Assembly (NCBI GenBank): GCA_032717465.1 | Contig: CM064690.1 | Coordinates: forward strand, 11,006,593-11,070,592 | Direction of reading: 5' to 3' | Length of the DNA: 64,000 nt | DNA from: Coenobita brevimanus | Taxonomy: Eukaryota; Arthropoda; Malacostraca; Decapoda; Coenobitidae | In this document: positions 37,066 through 47,783 of the stretch, piece after piece | Numbering within the stretch: position 1 is the stretch's first letter | Layout: each line of letters starts with the position of its first letter | The notes under the pieces: generated by a model | Databases searched by the model: none | What the model was told of the DNA's origin: nothing | The model's input: only the letters and a program-made list of their open reading frames with translations | Program-made: the position numbers and the translations under genes

Positions 37066-37466
37066 CACAGAAGTATGTGTTCCATTTCTCTTCATGCCTG
37101 AAGAGGATCCAAATCGGCCTGAAAATATTGTTTGATCATCAGCTCGAACTCCCTTCCCATCCAAGATGGGGTGAGGTAGTGTCCAGAGATAAAGAAAAAA
37201 CGTGGTAAAAGGAGAACTATCAACGTATGCCAAATTAAATGAGCTGAACATTCATTCACTCATCATTCAAGCACTGGACGCTCGACTTCACCTCATGGTA
37301 TGAAATATATAAAAAAGTTGAAGACTGAGGTACAATGCTTGTTATGGTACAATAAAATGCTTAAATCGTCACGGGAAATTGAGATGAGGCATCCTATGCC
37401 ACCTGAAATACGAGAATATAATCGTTAGGTGGTAAAATACGATGTCCTCGTCCTGAATTATATACA

Positions 37467-37468
<2 letters not shown>

Positions 37469-37559
<91 letters not shown>

Positions 37560-37648
37560 TATTGGTGACAACAGAAAACATCCACACCACATTCAATCAT
37601 CTTCAGTGATACCATACATCGCAGCTTATTTTTTCTTAGCAATTCAAT

Positions 37649-37707
<59 letters not shown>
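37469..37707. repeat. (AT)n(GA)n and (AT)n microsatellites
   Basis: 37469-37515 is (AT)n followed directly by (GA)n to 37554. A second (AT)n with one AAAT break occupies 37647-37707. Confidence 0.95.
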
Positions 37708-37708
<1 letters not shown>

Positions 37709-37796
37709 CACTTGTATTGTCTTTGATATTATTTAACCTACACTGATAGAGTTGGTAGATGCCGTAGAAAACGAAAATATTTATTTATTTTTTTTT

Positions 37797-38025
37797 TACT
37801 TTTTAAATGCTTCTAAAACATGTCCTATATTGAGGCTGTAGCCAAACTTATAGTAAATACTTGCAACTAGACTTTTAGAACATTTTATTTTCCATGATAT
37901 GAAGCATTTGACACACAGTTCAACATTACATTTGCTGCATTGACACGGACCAGTTGGCGTACATCCTGTACTGGCATATCTCCTTTTCTTATTATCGGGA
38001 ACGTGTTCTACGTAATGTTCTTGCT
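37797..38025 (-). pseudogene. piggyBac-like transposase C-terminal cysteine-rich remnant
   Basis: An uninterrupted minus-strand frame of about 75 codons starts after a stop and reads EHYVEHVPDNKKRRYASTG, then CTPTGPCQCSKCNVELCVKC. The spacing C-x-C-x2-C-x5-C-x2-C after a basic KKRR segment resembles the C-terminal zinc-binding domain of piggyBac transposases and PGBD proteins. The same frame upstream (to about 38160) has two stops. I see no terminal repeats or TTAA pair around it. Confidence 0.5.
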
Positions 38026-39404
38026 AGTCATATCTGATTTCAATGTGTTCTGGAACATGCTTGGTTTTCCTCATTTCCCCTTATGGGGAGCACCAAATAA
38101 CTGTAGGTAGGACATGCCAATTTCCCGGTGAAACTGGAAGTGTATCGTTGCACTCCATTGTGCTTTTGACAGATGCCCAGCATTGTGAACTGCAGCATCC
38201 AAAATCCATCAGCAGCAGAATATACACCAGTCAGTTCACAAATATCAGGAGGATCAATATATACATCATTGTCTCAACCTCTTTGTCTGAAAGATCCAAA
38301 TTTCGTTGAAGGTAAGGGTCCTGAAAACCAATAACATTTACATGTATTCTCCTTGCGTGTCCATATGGCAACTTTTACTTTCTGTACGAGTACATTTCTT
38401 ATCACATATAAACATTAATCACTGTCATTTCAAATACATTACTTACCTAAACAATTATGCATTATTTGCCAATAGCAGCTGGAAAAACATTCTCAAAGGT
38501 ATAGCAGTCAATGACTCATCTTTTACTGAAACAAACATATGCACTTCAGTGAGATACTGCTTGAAACAAGTAAATATCGCTTAGAGTCCCATTTTCGCGA
38601 TTATTATATCTGTTGAGTGGTGGAAAACATATTGCACAGCACAGAAATTAATGGGAACAAATAATTAAAAATTCTGGACTAAAACAGTTTTACTTTCATG
38701 TTGCCAGATGGCATCACTAGGAGATGGATCTAGGAAACCGTTCGGCTTATCGCTCAATGAAGTCACTTGCAGGCAGCATTATACTGCATTACACTACACT
38801 ACACTACACTATATTACACTTTACTGCATTACACACCACTACGTTTGGCTAATCATATTAGCAGTAGTTTTTAAACAAACTACTTAATATCTAGTAATAA
38901 CTCGCAACAATATTCCATTAAATTCCAAGAACATTTTGCTCACCTCCTGCACATGATTGGTTAACGAAATTTCATCTGCCAGCGTACCAGCAAAGGCCAT
39001 TGGCTCCACAACTTGATTTGTGGCTTTACAGTGGATTGTATCAAACCAACGCAATACTATCGCATTAACTTGGACTGCATATAATAACTGGTAATGTGAG
39101 AAAAGATTAGCTTTAAAAAAAAGTCCAGCATCAACAACTTATATTTGTATGTACAGATGGGGAAAAAAAAGGGGGGGGGGGAATGGTAAACCATGGTCTC
39201 TGAAAATGAACTCAGTTTAATACGGTGGAAAAGAGACTGACAGCTTTGGTGGCATAGCGAAGAGAGGGAAAGGGAGAGGCTGGATAAAGTCTGTATTTCA
39301 TCAGAGGTCGTGGAGAAGATAAAGAAACACTCCAACTGCGAGAAAAACACAGCCAGTTAATGGGGTGGTTAGGTTGTCCCGGCACGAGTCGCCATCACGT
39401 TGAT
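38026..39404. other. anonymous DNA with possible further transposase decay
   Basis: The minus strand at 38950-39060 keeps a frame of about 46 codons with VLRWFDTIHCKATNQVVEPM followed by GTGAGC, which could be an exon edge or old transposase. I cannot assign it. A CACTA-type pentamer array (ACACT units) lies at 38788-38830. Confidence 0.35.
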
Positions 39405-40200
39405 CTGCTGAGGGGCGGAGAAGGAGGCAGATAATGTGGAAGAGAGGTGGGAAGGAAGGGTGAGGGGTGAGGAATGAGGAGGTAGAAGAGTGAAGGAGGA
39501 GAGGAGACACACAGAGAAATGAAGATAAGAAGCTCAAACGGGGGAAGGAGTGAGAGGTGAGGGAGAATGAAGAGAGAAGAATGAGGGGAAAAGAGAAGGG
39601 AGGAAAGGAAGAGGAAATGTAACAGAGGAATGGTGAAAAAGAGGGGGAAGAAAAACAAAAACATACAGTATACAGGCGGTAGAGCTAAAGAAACGGAGAG
39701 GAGAGGGGAGGAATCTGCGCAGACGCGAGTGGGAAGAACAGAACGTAAGGGAAATAATTTGGAGGATATTTCTTGGACAGATGTAAGAAGAGATGTACAA
39801 TCAAGTAAAGGAAGCAGATGAATAGAAGGAGTACACGGAGGGATGGGAGAGATCCAACAGGGGACTGAAGAAGACGAAGTAAAGGGAAGGGAAGGGGAAA
39901 ATAACCAAAAGTAAGAAAGGGACTGGAAAGATGCTGAGTGGATGGTAGACTGGAGGGAAGGAAGGGTGAAACTCAAAAGTAGGGAGCACAAAAGAGCTGA
40001 AAAGAAACAGACACCAGTTAGCCTATACCTCCTTTTGAGACCATATCTTCGAAAGCACGTTATAACCACAGTATCTGGTGAACCTCTCTTTCTCCCATCA
40101 GTCCCTCCAGTCTAAGCAAAGAGGCGATAAACAAAGAAGGAGAGCAACAGATGTAGGGAAGAGAAGTAAGTCGGGAATAAAAGGGAGGAATCACTGTGAG
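39405..40200. repeat. purine-rich (GA-biased) tract
   Basis: Nearly 800 bp with strong plus-strand G/A excess. The 224-codon minus-strand frame at 39395-40069 is Ser/Pro/Leu/Phe-rich and is a composition artefact, not a gene. It is not a simple microsatellite but probably a decayed one. Confidence 0.55.
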
Positions 40201-40580
40201 TGAGGAAAAAAGGGTGGGGATATGGTTAGAACTGGAATCAAGGAAGATGAAGTTGGCAAATCTGTGGAAAACGGAGCAGACGCCTACATATGAAAATCTA
40301 GAGACGATGTTATCTGTATGTTTTGCAAACAGAGAGCAAATTAAAGCATGTCGGAGATTAATGTTTGTAGCAAGGAGCATAAAACGAATATCGAATGGAA
40401 ATTATAGGTGATAAAAGAGGCCGTAATAATAAAAATCTATCACCAAGACAATAAATACCATGAAAATTTCCATTGTGGGACAAAGAAAATTAGTCAAAGC
40501 GTCGCCCCACCCTAAGGACCAATTTTAAACTATTGTAAGGCGAGCCTGGCCTCCTGGTTGGGGTCGGGGAAGAGGAAAGA

Positions 40581-40625
40581 AACCAAGATAGTCTATCTAT
40601 CTATCTGTCTGTGAACCAAGATAGT
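40581..40625. mobile_element. tail-only LINE insertion: (CTAT)n with 12-bp target duplication
   Basis: AACCAAGATAGT at 40581-40592 is repeated at 40614-40625, enclosing just 21 bp, CTATCTATCTATCTGTCTGTG. A 12-bp direct repeat around a pure RTE-type tail indicates target-primed insertion that stopped after copying the tail. Confidence 0.6.
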
Positions 40626-40841
40626 AATAATACCATTTTCACACTGATCTCTTCACGTAGGTGGTGCAGGATGGGTTAACATTTGTACCAGAAACTGTAT
40701 TACGAGGCTGCTGGGAAAAGATGGACGAAAATATCCCAGAACTAATAAATCTTAAGCAGATCTTGGATAAATAATTTTTTTCGTTTAAAATCCACCTGCA
40801 GAAAAATATTTGTTTCTAATTAGCAATGACCTTTCTCCCCC

Positions 40842-40846
<5 letters not shown>

Positions 40847-40912
<66 letters not shown>

Positions 40913-40940
40913 TCTATATTATCTATCTATCTATCTATCA
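40847..40940. repeat. (TA)n and (CTAT)n microsatellite
   Basis: About 32 TA units, then GCTCTATATT, then five CTAT units. Confidence 0.95.
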
Positions 40941-41009
40941 ATCTATATATATACTGTATAATATCATCTCATCAGCCGTTTGAGTTTCCATTGCAGGACC
41001 GACCTATCC

Positions 41010-41370
41010 CAACCGAAGCGGGGACGATACAGCCAATGTATCTCTACCAAGTGGCTTAGGCTGTCTGGTAGAGATTGTACAGTATGTAGGGTGAGAAGTG
41101 CTTGTAAATGTATTGTTGTGTTGGAGTGGCTTTGGATGTGTGTGTAGTCTGTGAACCAAGTGTAATCGGCACGCGCAAGCCGACTGGGTGCAAGCATACT
41201 TTATAGTATGCGACACTGGTTCAACGACAGCACCCCTGATGTCCGCCAATATAGTACGTGGCCAGAAGAATGCTCCCAAAGTTTATTACCTTGGCGGGGA
41301 GCGCACCCTCGTTCTTCAGTGTACGAAAACGCACACTTTACCACTGTACCACAGAGGCTCTCTCCCTCTC
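41010..41370 (-). mobile_element. tRNA-derived SINE (putative)
   Basis: On the minus strand TGGTACAGTGGTAAAGTG (about 41353-41336) is A-box/D-arm-like and GGGTGCGCTCCCCGCC (about 41309-41294) is a B-box/T-arm-like segment at tRNA spacing. The body continues to about 41010 and includes GCATAC...GTATGC arms at 41195-41212. The 5' end abuts a (TA)n tract at 41372. A functional tRNA is excluded by the poor acceptor stem. Confidence 0.5.
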
Positions 41371-41556
41371 TGTATATATATATATATAATAAGAGAGTAG
41401 AATTACTGACGCTTCAACCCCATGACGATATTCACATTATATATTACTGTTTGGTGTAAAATGAGATATCTTCCAAGTTCAAGGGATTTGTGCCACATTC
41501 TAAGTGGCCTTGGAGATTTTGTAGCATCTCGTATTGAACAAATTAGTTTGCGTAAT

Positions 41557-41990
41557 ATATCTATCTATCTCTAGCCCGATGCCCTAATCCCGCAAAGGGT
41601 GGCCGCAGACAAAACGCCTCCAAGTCGCTCTGTCACCCACCATTTGACTACCCTCCCCCCAAATCACTCCCCCCTCCCTCATATACCTCCCAACTCCCTC
41701 CCTCCACCTCATCCTCGGTCTTCCCCTCCCTTTCCCTCCCTCCACCTCACCTACTGCACATACATCCTCTTAGTCAGTCTTTCATTCTCCATTCTCTCCA
41801 CATGTCCAAACCACCTCAGTGTATTTCTCCTAATCTTCTCAACCACATCCACATCCACCCCACACCGTTCTTTTTCTTCATTCGTCAACCTGTCCCTCCA
41901 CGTCACTCCACATGCTCCTCTCAAGTAGCTCATTTCCACTGCTCTCACTCTTGACTTGTTCTCCTATTGCAAGGTCCATGCCTCGCTTCC
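41557..41990 (-). mobile_element. RTE-A LINE 3' fragment (copy 3)
   Basis: 5'-truncated copy with a CTAT tail and AGCCCGATGCCCTAATCC end at 41557-41590. The coding remnant 41751-41948 reads MRAVEMSYLRGACGVTWRDR, then LRWFGHVERMENERLTKR, the post-RT C-terminus of family A. It ends within a cysteine/lysine segment near 41990. Confidence 0.88.
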
Positions 41991-42600
41991 ATGCGTATAA
42001 TACCCCTAAATATTCTCTTGTATCTTTCAAACAGCGACATAGTTTTTATCGGTGACGTACAAGAAGGTACTGAGGACTAATGTTCAAAACATATTGCAAA
42101 GGAAAAGATGTTACAAGATCTATGCTGCTTATTATACAACCCAATGTCTGATTTCACCACCTGCTCTTTCACTGTCATCCCACCGTAACTCTTTCTATCT
42201 TGGTCTCATGCTGCTCTCTCTCTCTCTCTGATTCCTTGCCCATTACTCTCCCATTGTCCCTTTCATATTGGCTACCTAATCTCTCCTCTACTTGTACTCT
42301 TTGCTATCTTTGCCCTCCATTCCCCTCCCATCCTTTCCTCACGTACTGTTTGCCTTTCTACCCTTTCTTACTCTTTCCTACCATCTGCATTTATCCACCC
42401 CTTTCCGTCGCCTCTTTACCCCTGCTTTAATTGAGCAGCCGTGCGACGTAATGTGTCCTCATGCTTAATCATAAAACGTCAGAAAACGGGTCCGAAATGC
42501 AGCAATATGCTGGCAACCATAACTTAAAATTTTGATAGTTCAGTGTTCATATTTTTTAATGGAAGATTTTTGAGTGTAGGTTTGGATTCTTATAATATTC
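41991..42600. other. anonymous DNA
   Basis: C/T-rich at 42200-42420, with no recognisable gene. Confidence 0.5.
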
Positions 42601-42616
42601 TGACAACGTCCATGAA

Positions 42617-42955
42617 CCACCAGGTCGATTAAACACCTCTAAGAGTGAGGCCTCGTAACCACCTCGCCACCGCGGGTCTAAAAGGTGTAAGAACATCGCG
42701 TAATGTGATGTTTCCTTTCGGTTTCCCACACCCCGACCCATTGCAGTGGGGACACAGTGAATTTAAGTTAATGCAGCCAAGATGGTTTTATTCGTCAACC
42801 ATCGTGGCCGCATTGACTTAAATGCACTGGCGTCTCCAGTGCAATGGGTTGGGGTGTGGGAATCCGAAAGGAAACATCACATTACGTGATGTTCTTACAC
42901 TTTTTAGACCCGGGGTGGCGAGATGGCTACGAGGCCTCGCTAATCGACCTGGTGG
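42617..42955. mobile_element. 339-bp near-perfect hairpin (fold-back) element
   Basis: Arms 42617-42787 and 42797-42955 are inverted copies around a 9-base loop (TTATTCGTC). Outer ends are CCACCAGGTCGATTA and TAATCGACCTGGTGG. Arm identity is high, with a few single-base differences and one extra run (ACACCTCTAAGAGTG) in the left arm. GGTGGCGAGATGG in the right arm resembles a pol III A-box. No target duplication is visible. Confidence 0.85.
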
Positions 42956-43039
42956 TATACTGCAAACTGTCGTTCTTGATTTAATATCCATGAAATTAAA
43001 ATTAACTAGTTACCTATTTTCAATGCATTGCTTCAATAA

Positions 43040-43560
43040 TAATGCTTCTCCATTCAGTGATTAAGGTATGTGTAACAGAAACAAGGTCTGAAGACTACGG
43101 TAACTTTTTGTGTAACATTAACAAGCTCTGAAAACAAAGGTGTCGAAGAAGACGTGCAAATTTTACGTTTTCTCAACAAGTAGCTAACTGTATTCTTAAT
43201 TGTAACCATATTCCTTTTATTGTATGAAGGACAACAGCTATATATCTGGAAAGTTACAGCTTTAATGCTAGTGATTTTCTCTAAAACTTGTTGAAAAAAA
43301 AAAAAAAATCAGCACTTTCCAGTAGGATAATGGCAAAATACTTAGCCAACAAATTTCAACAAACATTTTTAACATGGAATTTTTAACCAAATAAATATTT
43401 CAGTTTATATTTCAATTTCATATATGCAGTTTTTAGAATTAAAATGAGTATATCACTTTCAAAAACAGGTTAAGGTCATATATATTTAACACAAGGACTT
43501 GGGTTGCCCTAGTGTACATTTAGGTGAAATCTCAAATATCAAAAAAATATAAATTCAAAG
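43040..43560. repeat. dispersed repeat R, copy 1 (uninterrupted)
   Basis: A non-coding repeat with landmarks AACAAGGTCTGAAGACTACGG (43078), GGTGTCGAAGAAGACGTGC (43139), a central A15 run (43293) and TTCAAAAACAGGTTAAGGTC (43459). Copy 2 is split over 43590-43671, 47626-47717 and 50986-51110. Copy 3 (3' half only) is 61285-61530. I do not recognise its class. Confidence 0.75.
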
Positions 43561-43671
43561 AAAACCAACTACTTACCTACCCTTACTTCACAGACACCAT
43601 ATAGAAAATGGATGAGGTATATGTAATATAAACAAGATCTGAAGACCCTAAGGTAACTCCTTGTGTAATAT

Positions 43672-44201
43672 TGTTTGAACTTCGTAGCCACCATTTATAT
43701 ATACAGTATGTAACTCTTTAATTTTGTAATAGGTGAGTCTTGAGTTTTGGTTAAAGTTATTTTGGTAACTGAAGAGCAGGAGGAGTTAAAGATGAATACA
43801 GGGAGTTGATCTTGATTTATTATCTTCAGAGAAAGTCTAAGTTAGGCATCATATGTATTACAAGGGGCTTAATATACTAAGTCTAGTTGGACCCCTCTTC
43901 TTATTTTATCTCTCCACTACCTGCCGGTTGTGTGGCTTGCCCCTTTCTGAGGTCTGATTCCTACATTCTCGTTTAGCAGGGGTCGTGTCACGTGGGCTAT
44001 ACTGTTGTTGAAATGTTCTAGAAGCCTGTGTGTGTGTATGGTCACGAGGCACTGTTTGTGGACTATTGTGCTGGTGTGTTCATTCTGGAGAGGTGCTAAC
44101 GACACTTCCTTTGGCCCCTAGGGTTGACATTGACCTAACCTCTAGACTATATTATGTATGCTGCTGGTTATTATGTATTAAGATATTTTACAGTCCTGAC
44201 A
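43672..44201 (+). repeat. left LTR of the non-coding element
   Basis: Shares with the right LTR the block from 43947 (GATTCCTACATTCTCG) to the end, including GGTCACGAGGCACTGTTTGT and GGTTGACATTGACCTAACC. The first 270 bp align only loosely (GGAGGAGTTAAAGATGAATA against GGTGAGGTAAAGATTAGTA). Confidence 0.7.
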
Positions 44202-44479
44202 TCACTTGGTCACGCTAACTGGCGGTCCTCCGACAGCATTCATCATTGACATATGCTAATCCATTAATAAATAATATTGATTATAATATTGTATAGACAA
44301 AATTCATGATAATATTGTACTGGCCCAATAATATTCTAGAAACATAATACATTTTCAACAAATTGTATACATAATTGAAAATGCACTATAGTTAAATTGG
44401 TTATTGTATAACAATTTGTAAGATGTATATGTATAACAGACATATGCATATAATTGTGCAATGGTAATACTGCTAGGTC

Positions 44480-44644
44480 CACACACCACAAAGCCAGTGA
44501 GGAGACAGGATGTGTGTGCTGGGCATTCCCCAGGTCCTGTCCTCCCCACTTACTGTTTTTTAATCAGCCCATACACCACTGACCGGGCTAATGTATGGCC
44601 CGGCCTGCACTATATGTGAAGGGAAACTTTAAACGAACGAACGA
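44480..44644 (+). mobile_element. SINE with 11-bp target duplication and (ACGA)n tail
   Basis: ACTGCTAGGTC (44469-44479 and 44645-44655) flanks a 165-bp block ending CTTTAAACGAACGAACGA. A second copy in the other orientation lies at 62628-62790 (shared core GGGCCATACATTAGCC and GGTCAGTGG read on its plus strand) with tail GTCCGTCCGTTTAAAG. Two copies with the same end and a target duplication show a mobile, RNA-mediated element. The head has no obvious tRNA boxes. Confidence 0.8.
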
Positions 44645-44743
44645 ACTGCTAGGTCATTACATTATATATGGAGTCATCCCTTTAGTAATGTCTAATATTT
44701 CACCTAACTTGTGTGATGATTCTGGTAATACAGAATTGTAGTA

Positions 44744-45080
44744 ACATTGTATGAATTGTTATATAATAACTGTAGTGTACATAATTGTATTGTAATTGTT
44801 ACATATCGTTTGTAGTTACATAACTGTAACATCTGTAAAATAACGCAATCGTTTGTCGTTACATAATTGTAGTAATTGCAGTAATATTGTAGTAACTGCA
44901 GTAATATTGTATTAACATTGTATGAATTGTTACATAATTGTATTGTTATGTAATAATTGTATTGTACATGATTGTTACATATCGTTTGTAGTTACATTAT
45001 TGTAGCAAATGTAACATAATGGAATCGTTTGTCGTTACATAATTGTAGTAACTGCAGTAGTATTGTAGTAACTGCAGTCC
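44744..45080. repeat. AT-rich tandem duplication, unit about 171 bp
   Basis: Two copies share CATTGTATGAATTGTTA, ACATATCGTTTGTAGTTACA, CGTTTGTCGTTACATAATTG and GTAGTAACTGCAGT. It lies inside the interior of the non-coding LTR element. After the second unit, CAGTCCCGACATCGC repeats the LTR-end junction seen at 44191-44205. Confidence 0.8.
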
Positions 45081-45263
45081 CGACATCGCTAATCCGGTCA
45101 TGCTACGGACGATGATAGTGATGATGTGTCTTGCCACTGGGTCGTAGAGAACAATTTGTTTTTTGTTTCACTTATAGAAGTAGGTTATATGGTATTTTGG
45201 CATTTGTAGTAACACTTACACCTATTTTCATTTGTTTGTTATGTGATCTTACTGTATTTCTTT

Positions 45264-45312
<49 letters not shown>

Positions 45313-46740
45313 ATTGATTTTCTATAGTTTGTTTTTCTTCATTTGTCTACGCTTTTTCGGTGTTGTACAAGGTTGCATAATGGCTGATTAATTCCCTTGG
45401 GACCCTTTTTTAAGGCTTAGTTTATATTGCACAGATATTATTGAAAATGATATTATATAGCCCCATATTTTGTTATTTTATATATAAAAAATATATATAC
45501 ACTTTATACAGTATTAACTATATACACAGACTTGTTGTTCACTTGTACCTATTGTGGGCAATATACTGTATATGTCAGCACTGTGTGGAAATCTTTGTCT
45601 TCACGATTGTGTGGAAGATATTGTTCATTCTTGCTAACGTCATTTGGGTTGGCCATTTTTTTTTTTTTTCTGGTTTTCCTTGTAACTTAATTAGTCTGTT
45701 TCCACTAGGTAGCTTTAATTAAGAAATGTTTAATACAGTTTTTTTAAGCGCTCACTGGGTAACTGTGATAGTATATTTTCTTTATTACTTTGTAGATGTA
45801 ATAATGTATAGCTGTATGTATGAAACACGTATTTTATGTAGGTATAAATGGTAACACTCGCTGGTATTACATAACTGCTATAGTAAATGAGTGAATATAT
45901 ACAGTGTAAAATATTTATTGTTGGTGCAAGTATTTAGTGATTGAATTATGCAGATAACTGAAGTAGGTATGTGTACGTAAGTTGTAACTATACAACACGT
46001 GTTATACGTTTGTGCAGAAGTTTTTTGTCTATCACTGTGTATTGTATAAATGAAGTAACTATGTAACTCACTAATTTTTACCGTGGTGGGAATCGTGTTA
46101 GTCATGGTGCAGGTGGTGAGTTGATTGACATGTTGTGAGGTGTCCTTAACTTCTCAGCAAAACGCTAGCAACATCGACTTCTCACTCTGGTAACCGTGGT
46201 GGGTAAATAAGTAACGATGAGTAAGGTGAGAGGTGAGTGAGGGATCTGGTATTTGTTGCCTTCTTCACCCCTGCCTCAGCGTTGTGGTGGTGGTGGAGCT
46301 GGTGGGTAGGTTGGAGAGAGGGGTGGGGTCAGGTGTGGGATGATGGTTGTTGTGGGTTGTGAGTTAACTCTCGCTCTTCGTTTGCTTGTTTTGTTTTTCT
46401 TTCTCGATGTATTCTCAGTCTTTTTTTCTTGTGATTTACTCGTTGTGGGATGTAGAATGTCGCTACTTGTAGGTGCGTGTAGAAGATTATAGAGATGTCT
46501 TGAAGATTTGTTACTTGTAGTTGATCGTAGATGGTTGTGGTTCGTTGGTTCGAAGTAGAAATTGGAAGATTGTTTGTATCATCATTTTGTTAAACTACTG
46601 GCAAGGCGTCGTGTGACCTCTTCACCTCTACATCAGCGTGATGATCAGGGAGATGTAGGGGAGGTTGGAGAGAATACTGTCAGGAGCTGGTTGTGAGTTG
46701 TTGGTTGTAAAAGATATTGTTTGTTTTCTATCTTCATAAT
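45081..46740. other. interior of the non-coding LTR element
   Basis: No gene-like frame beyond about 90 codons. Contains a (GT)n microsatellite at 45269-45307 and G/T-rich sequence. Nothing resembles retroelement proteins. Confidence 0.6.
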
Positions 46741-46862
46741 GTAGACTCAACTGTACACTCGTAGACTCGTAACCTTGTAGACTCGTGGGTTTGTAGACTC
46801 GTAGACTCGTAGGCTTGTAGACTTGTAGACTCGTAGGCTTGTAGACTCGTAGACTCGTTCTT
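46741..46862. repeat. 8-bp minisatellite
   Basis: About twelve units of TAGACTCG / TAGGCTTG / TAGACTTG in regular 8-base steps at 46765-46858, with looser copies before. Part of the LTR element's interior. Confidence 0.88.
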
Positions 46863-47099
46863 CTTATTGTATACTCGCTTGTGGTTAATTGATCGTAGAA
46901 TTGTAGTTTCTTGATAATGTGGAATCAACTGTAGAACTGTAGCTGATCTTGGTTACAGTTTCGCCTGCTTTTGTAGAAATTCACTGTAGATTTGTAGACG
47001 AGGTTCGTACGTTCGCTGCCACCATATCTTGTAGAAACTTCATAGCTTCTTTTAGTGAAGTTTTGTAGATCAGTTATACTTATATTAGACTCGTGGACG

Positions 47100-47625
47100 A
47101 GCAGTTGTTATACGTGAGTAGTTTTGTAAGTAGATAATCTTTGTTCCCTTTTGTCATGCAATGACAGGTGAGGTAAAGATTAGTATGGAACTATTTTTAT
47201 TTGCCTTGGAAATATTAACAATGTGTCTCACACACGAGTGAAGTATAAAGTAGAGTCCCGCTAGCTACCTCTGTCTCACTCTATCTCTCTCTGCCACCCT
47301 CTCAACCCTGTTGCTAGTCTCCTTCTCTGTCGCTCTCTCTGTACAAACTTTTGCTACGATCGCCAGCCCCCTTCTGATCTCTGATTCCTACATTCTCGTT
47401 TAGCAGGGGTTGTGTCATGTGGGCTATACTGTTGAAATGTTCTAGAAGCCTGTGTGTGTGTATGGTCACGAGGCACTGTTTGTGGGCTATTGTGCTGGTG
47501 TGTTCAATCTGGAGAGGTGCTAACGTCACTTCCTTTGGCCCCTAGGGTTGACATTGACCTAACCTCTAGACTACATTATGTATGTTGCTGGTTCTTATGT
47601 ATTAAAATAATTTACAATCCTGACA
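47100..47625 (+). repeat. right LTR of the non-coding element
   Basis: The last 260 bp match 43940-44201 closely. The start is approximate because the first half is diverged. It ends CAATCCTGACA followed by the ATAT target duplication. Confidence 0.65.
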
Positions 47626-47783
47626 ATATCAATAAGCTCTGAAGACAACGGTGTCGAAAAACACGCGTAGATTTTACGTTTGTCCCACAGACTAACTGTA
47701 TGTTTAACTTTTTTTATGCGAGGAAGAAGGAACGAAAGGCCACGAGCCCGGAATTGTTGTTCCTTCCAAGAGAAAAACAAAAT

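Larger units (their letters stand above)
43672..47625 (+). mobile_element. non-coding LTR-flanked element (LARD/TRIM-like)
   Basis: Starts TGTTTGAAC, ends CCTGACA and is flanked by ATAT (43668-43671 and 47626-47629). It interrupts repeat R copy 2; R copy 1 at 43105-43125 shows the uninterrupted site. Terminal direct repeats: 43672-44201 and about 47100-47625, with the last 260 bp (GATTCCTACATTCTCG to CCTGACA) nearly identical and the first halves diverged. The 2.9-kb interior has no RT, gag or integrase motif. Strand is assigned only from a TGG-containing stretch just after the left repeat (TTGGTCACGC). Confidence 0.75.

Noticed and set aside
39395..40069. A 224-codon minus-strand frame
   Set aside because: Low-complexity Ser/Pro/Leu/Phe composition in a purine-rich tract, with no domain, no conserved motif and no splice or promoter context.
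43928..47625. Simple segmental duplication of a 270-bp block
   Set aside because: TG...CA termini, the ATAT target duplication and the uninterrupted paralogous site in repeat R favour an LTR-type insertion.
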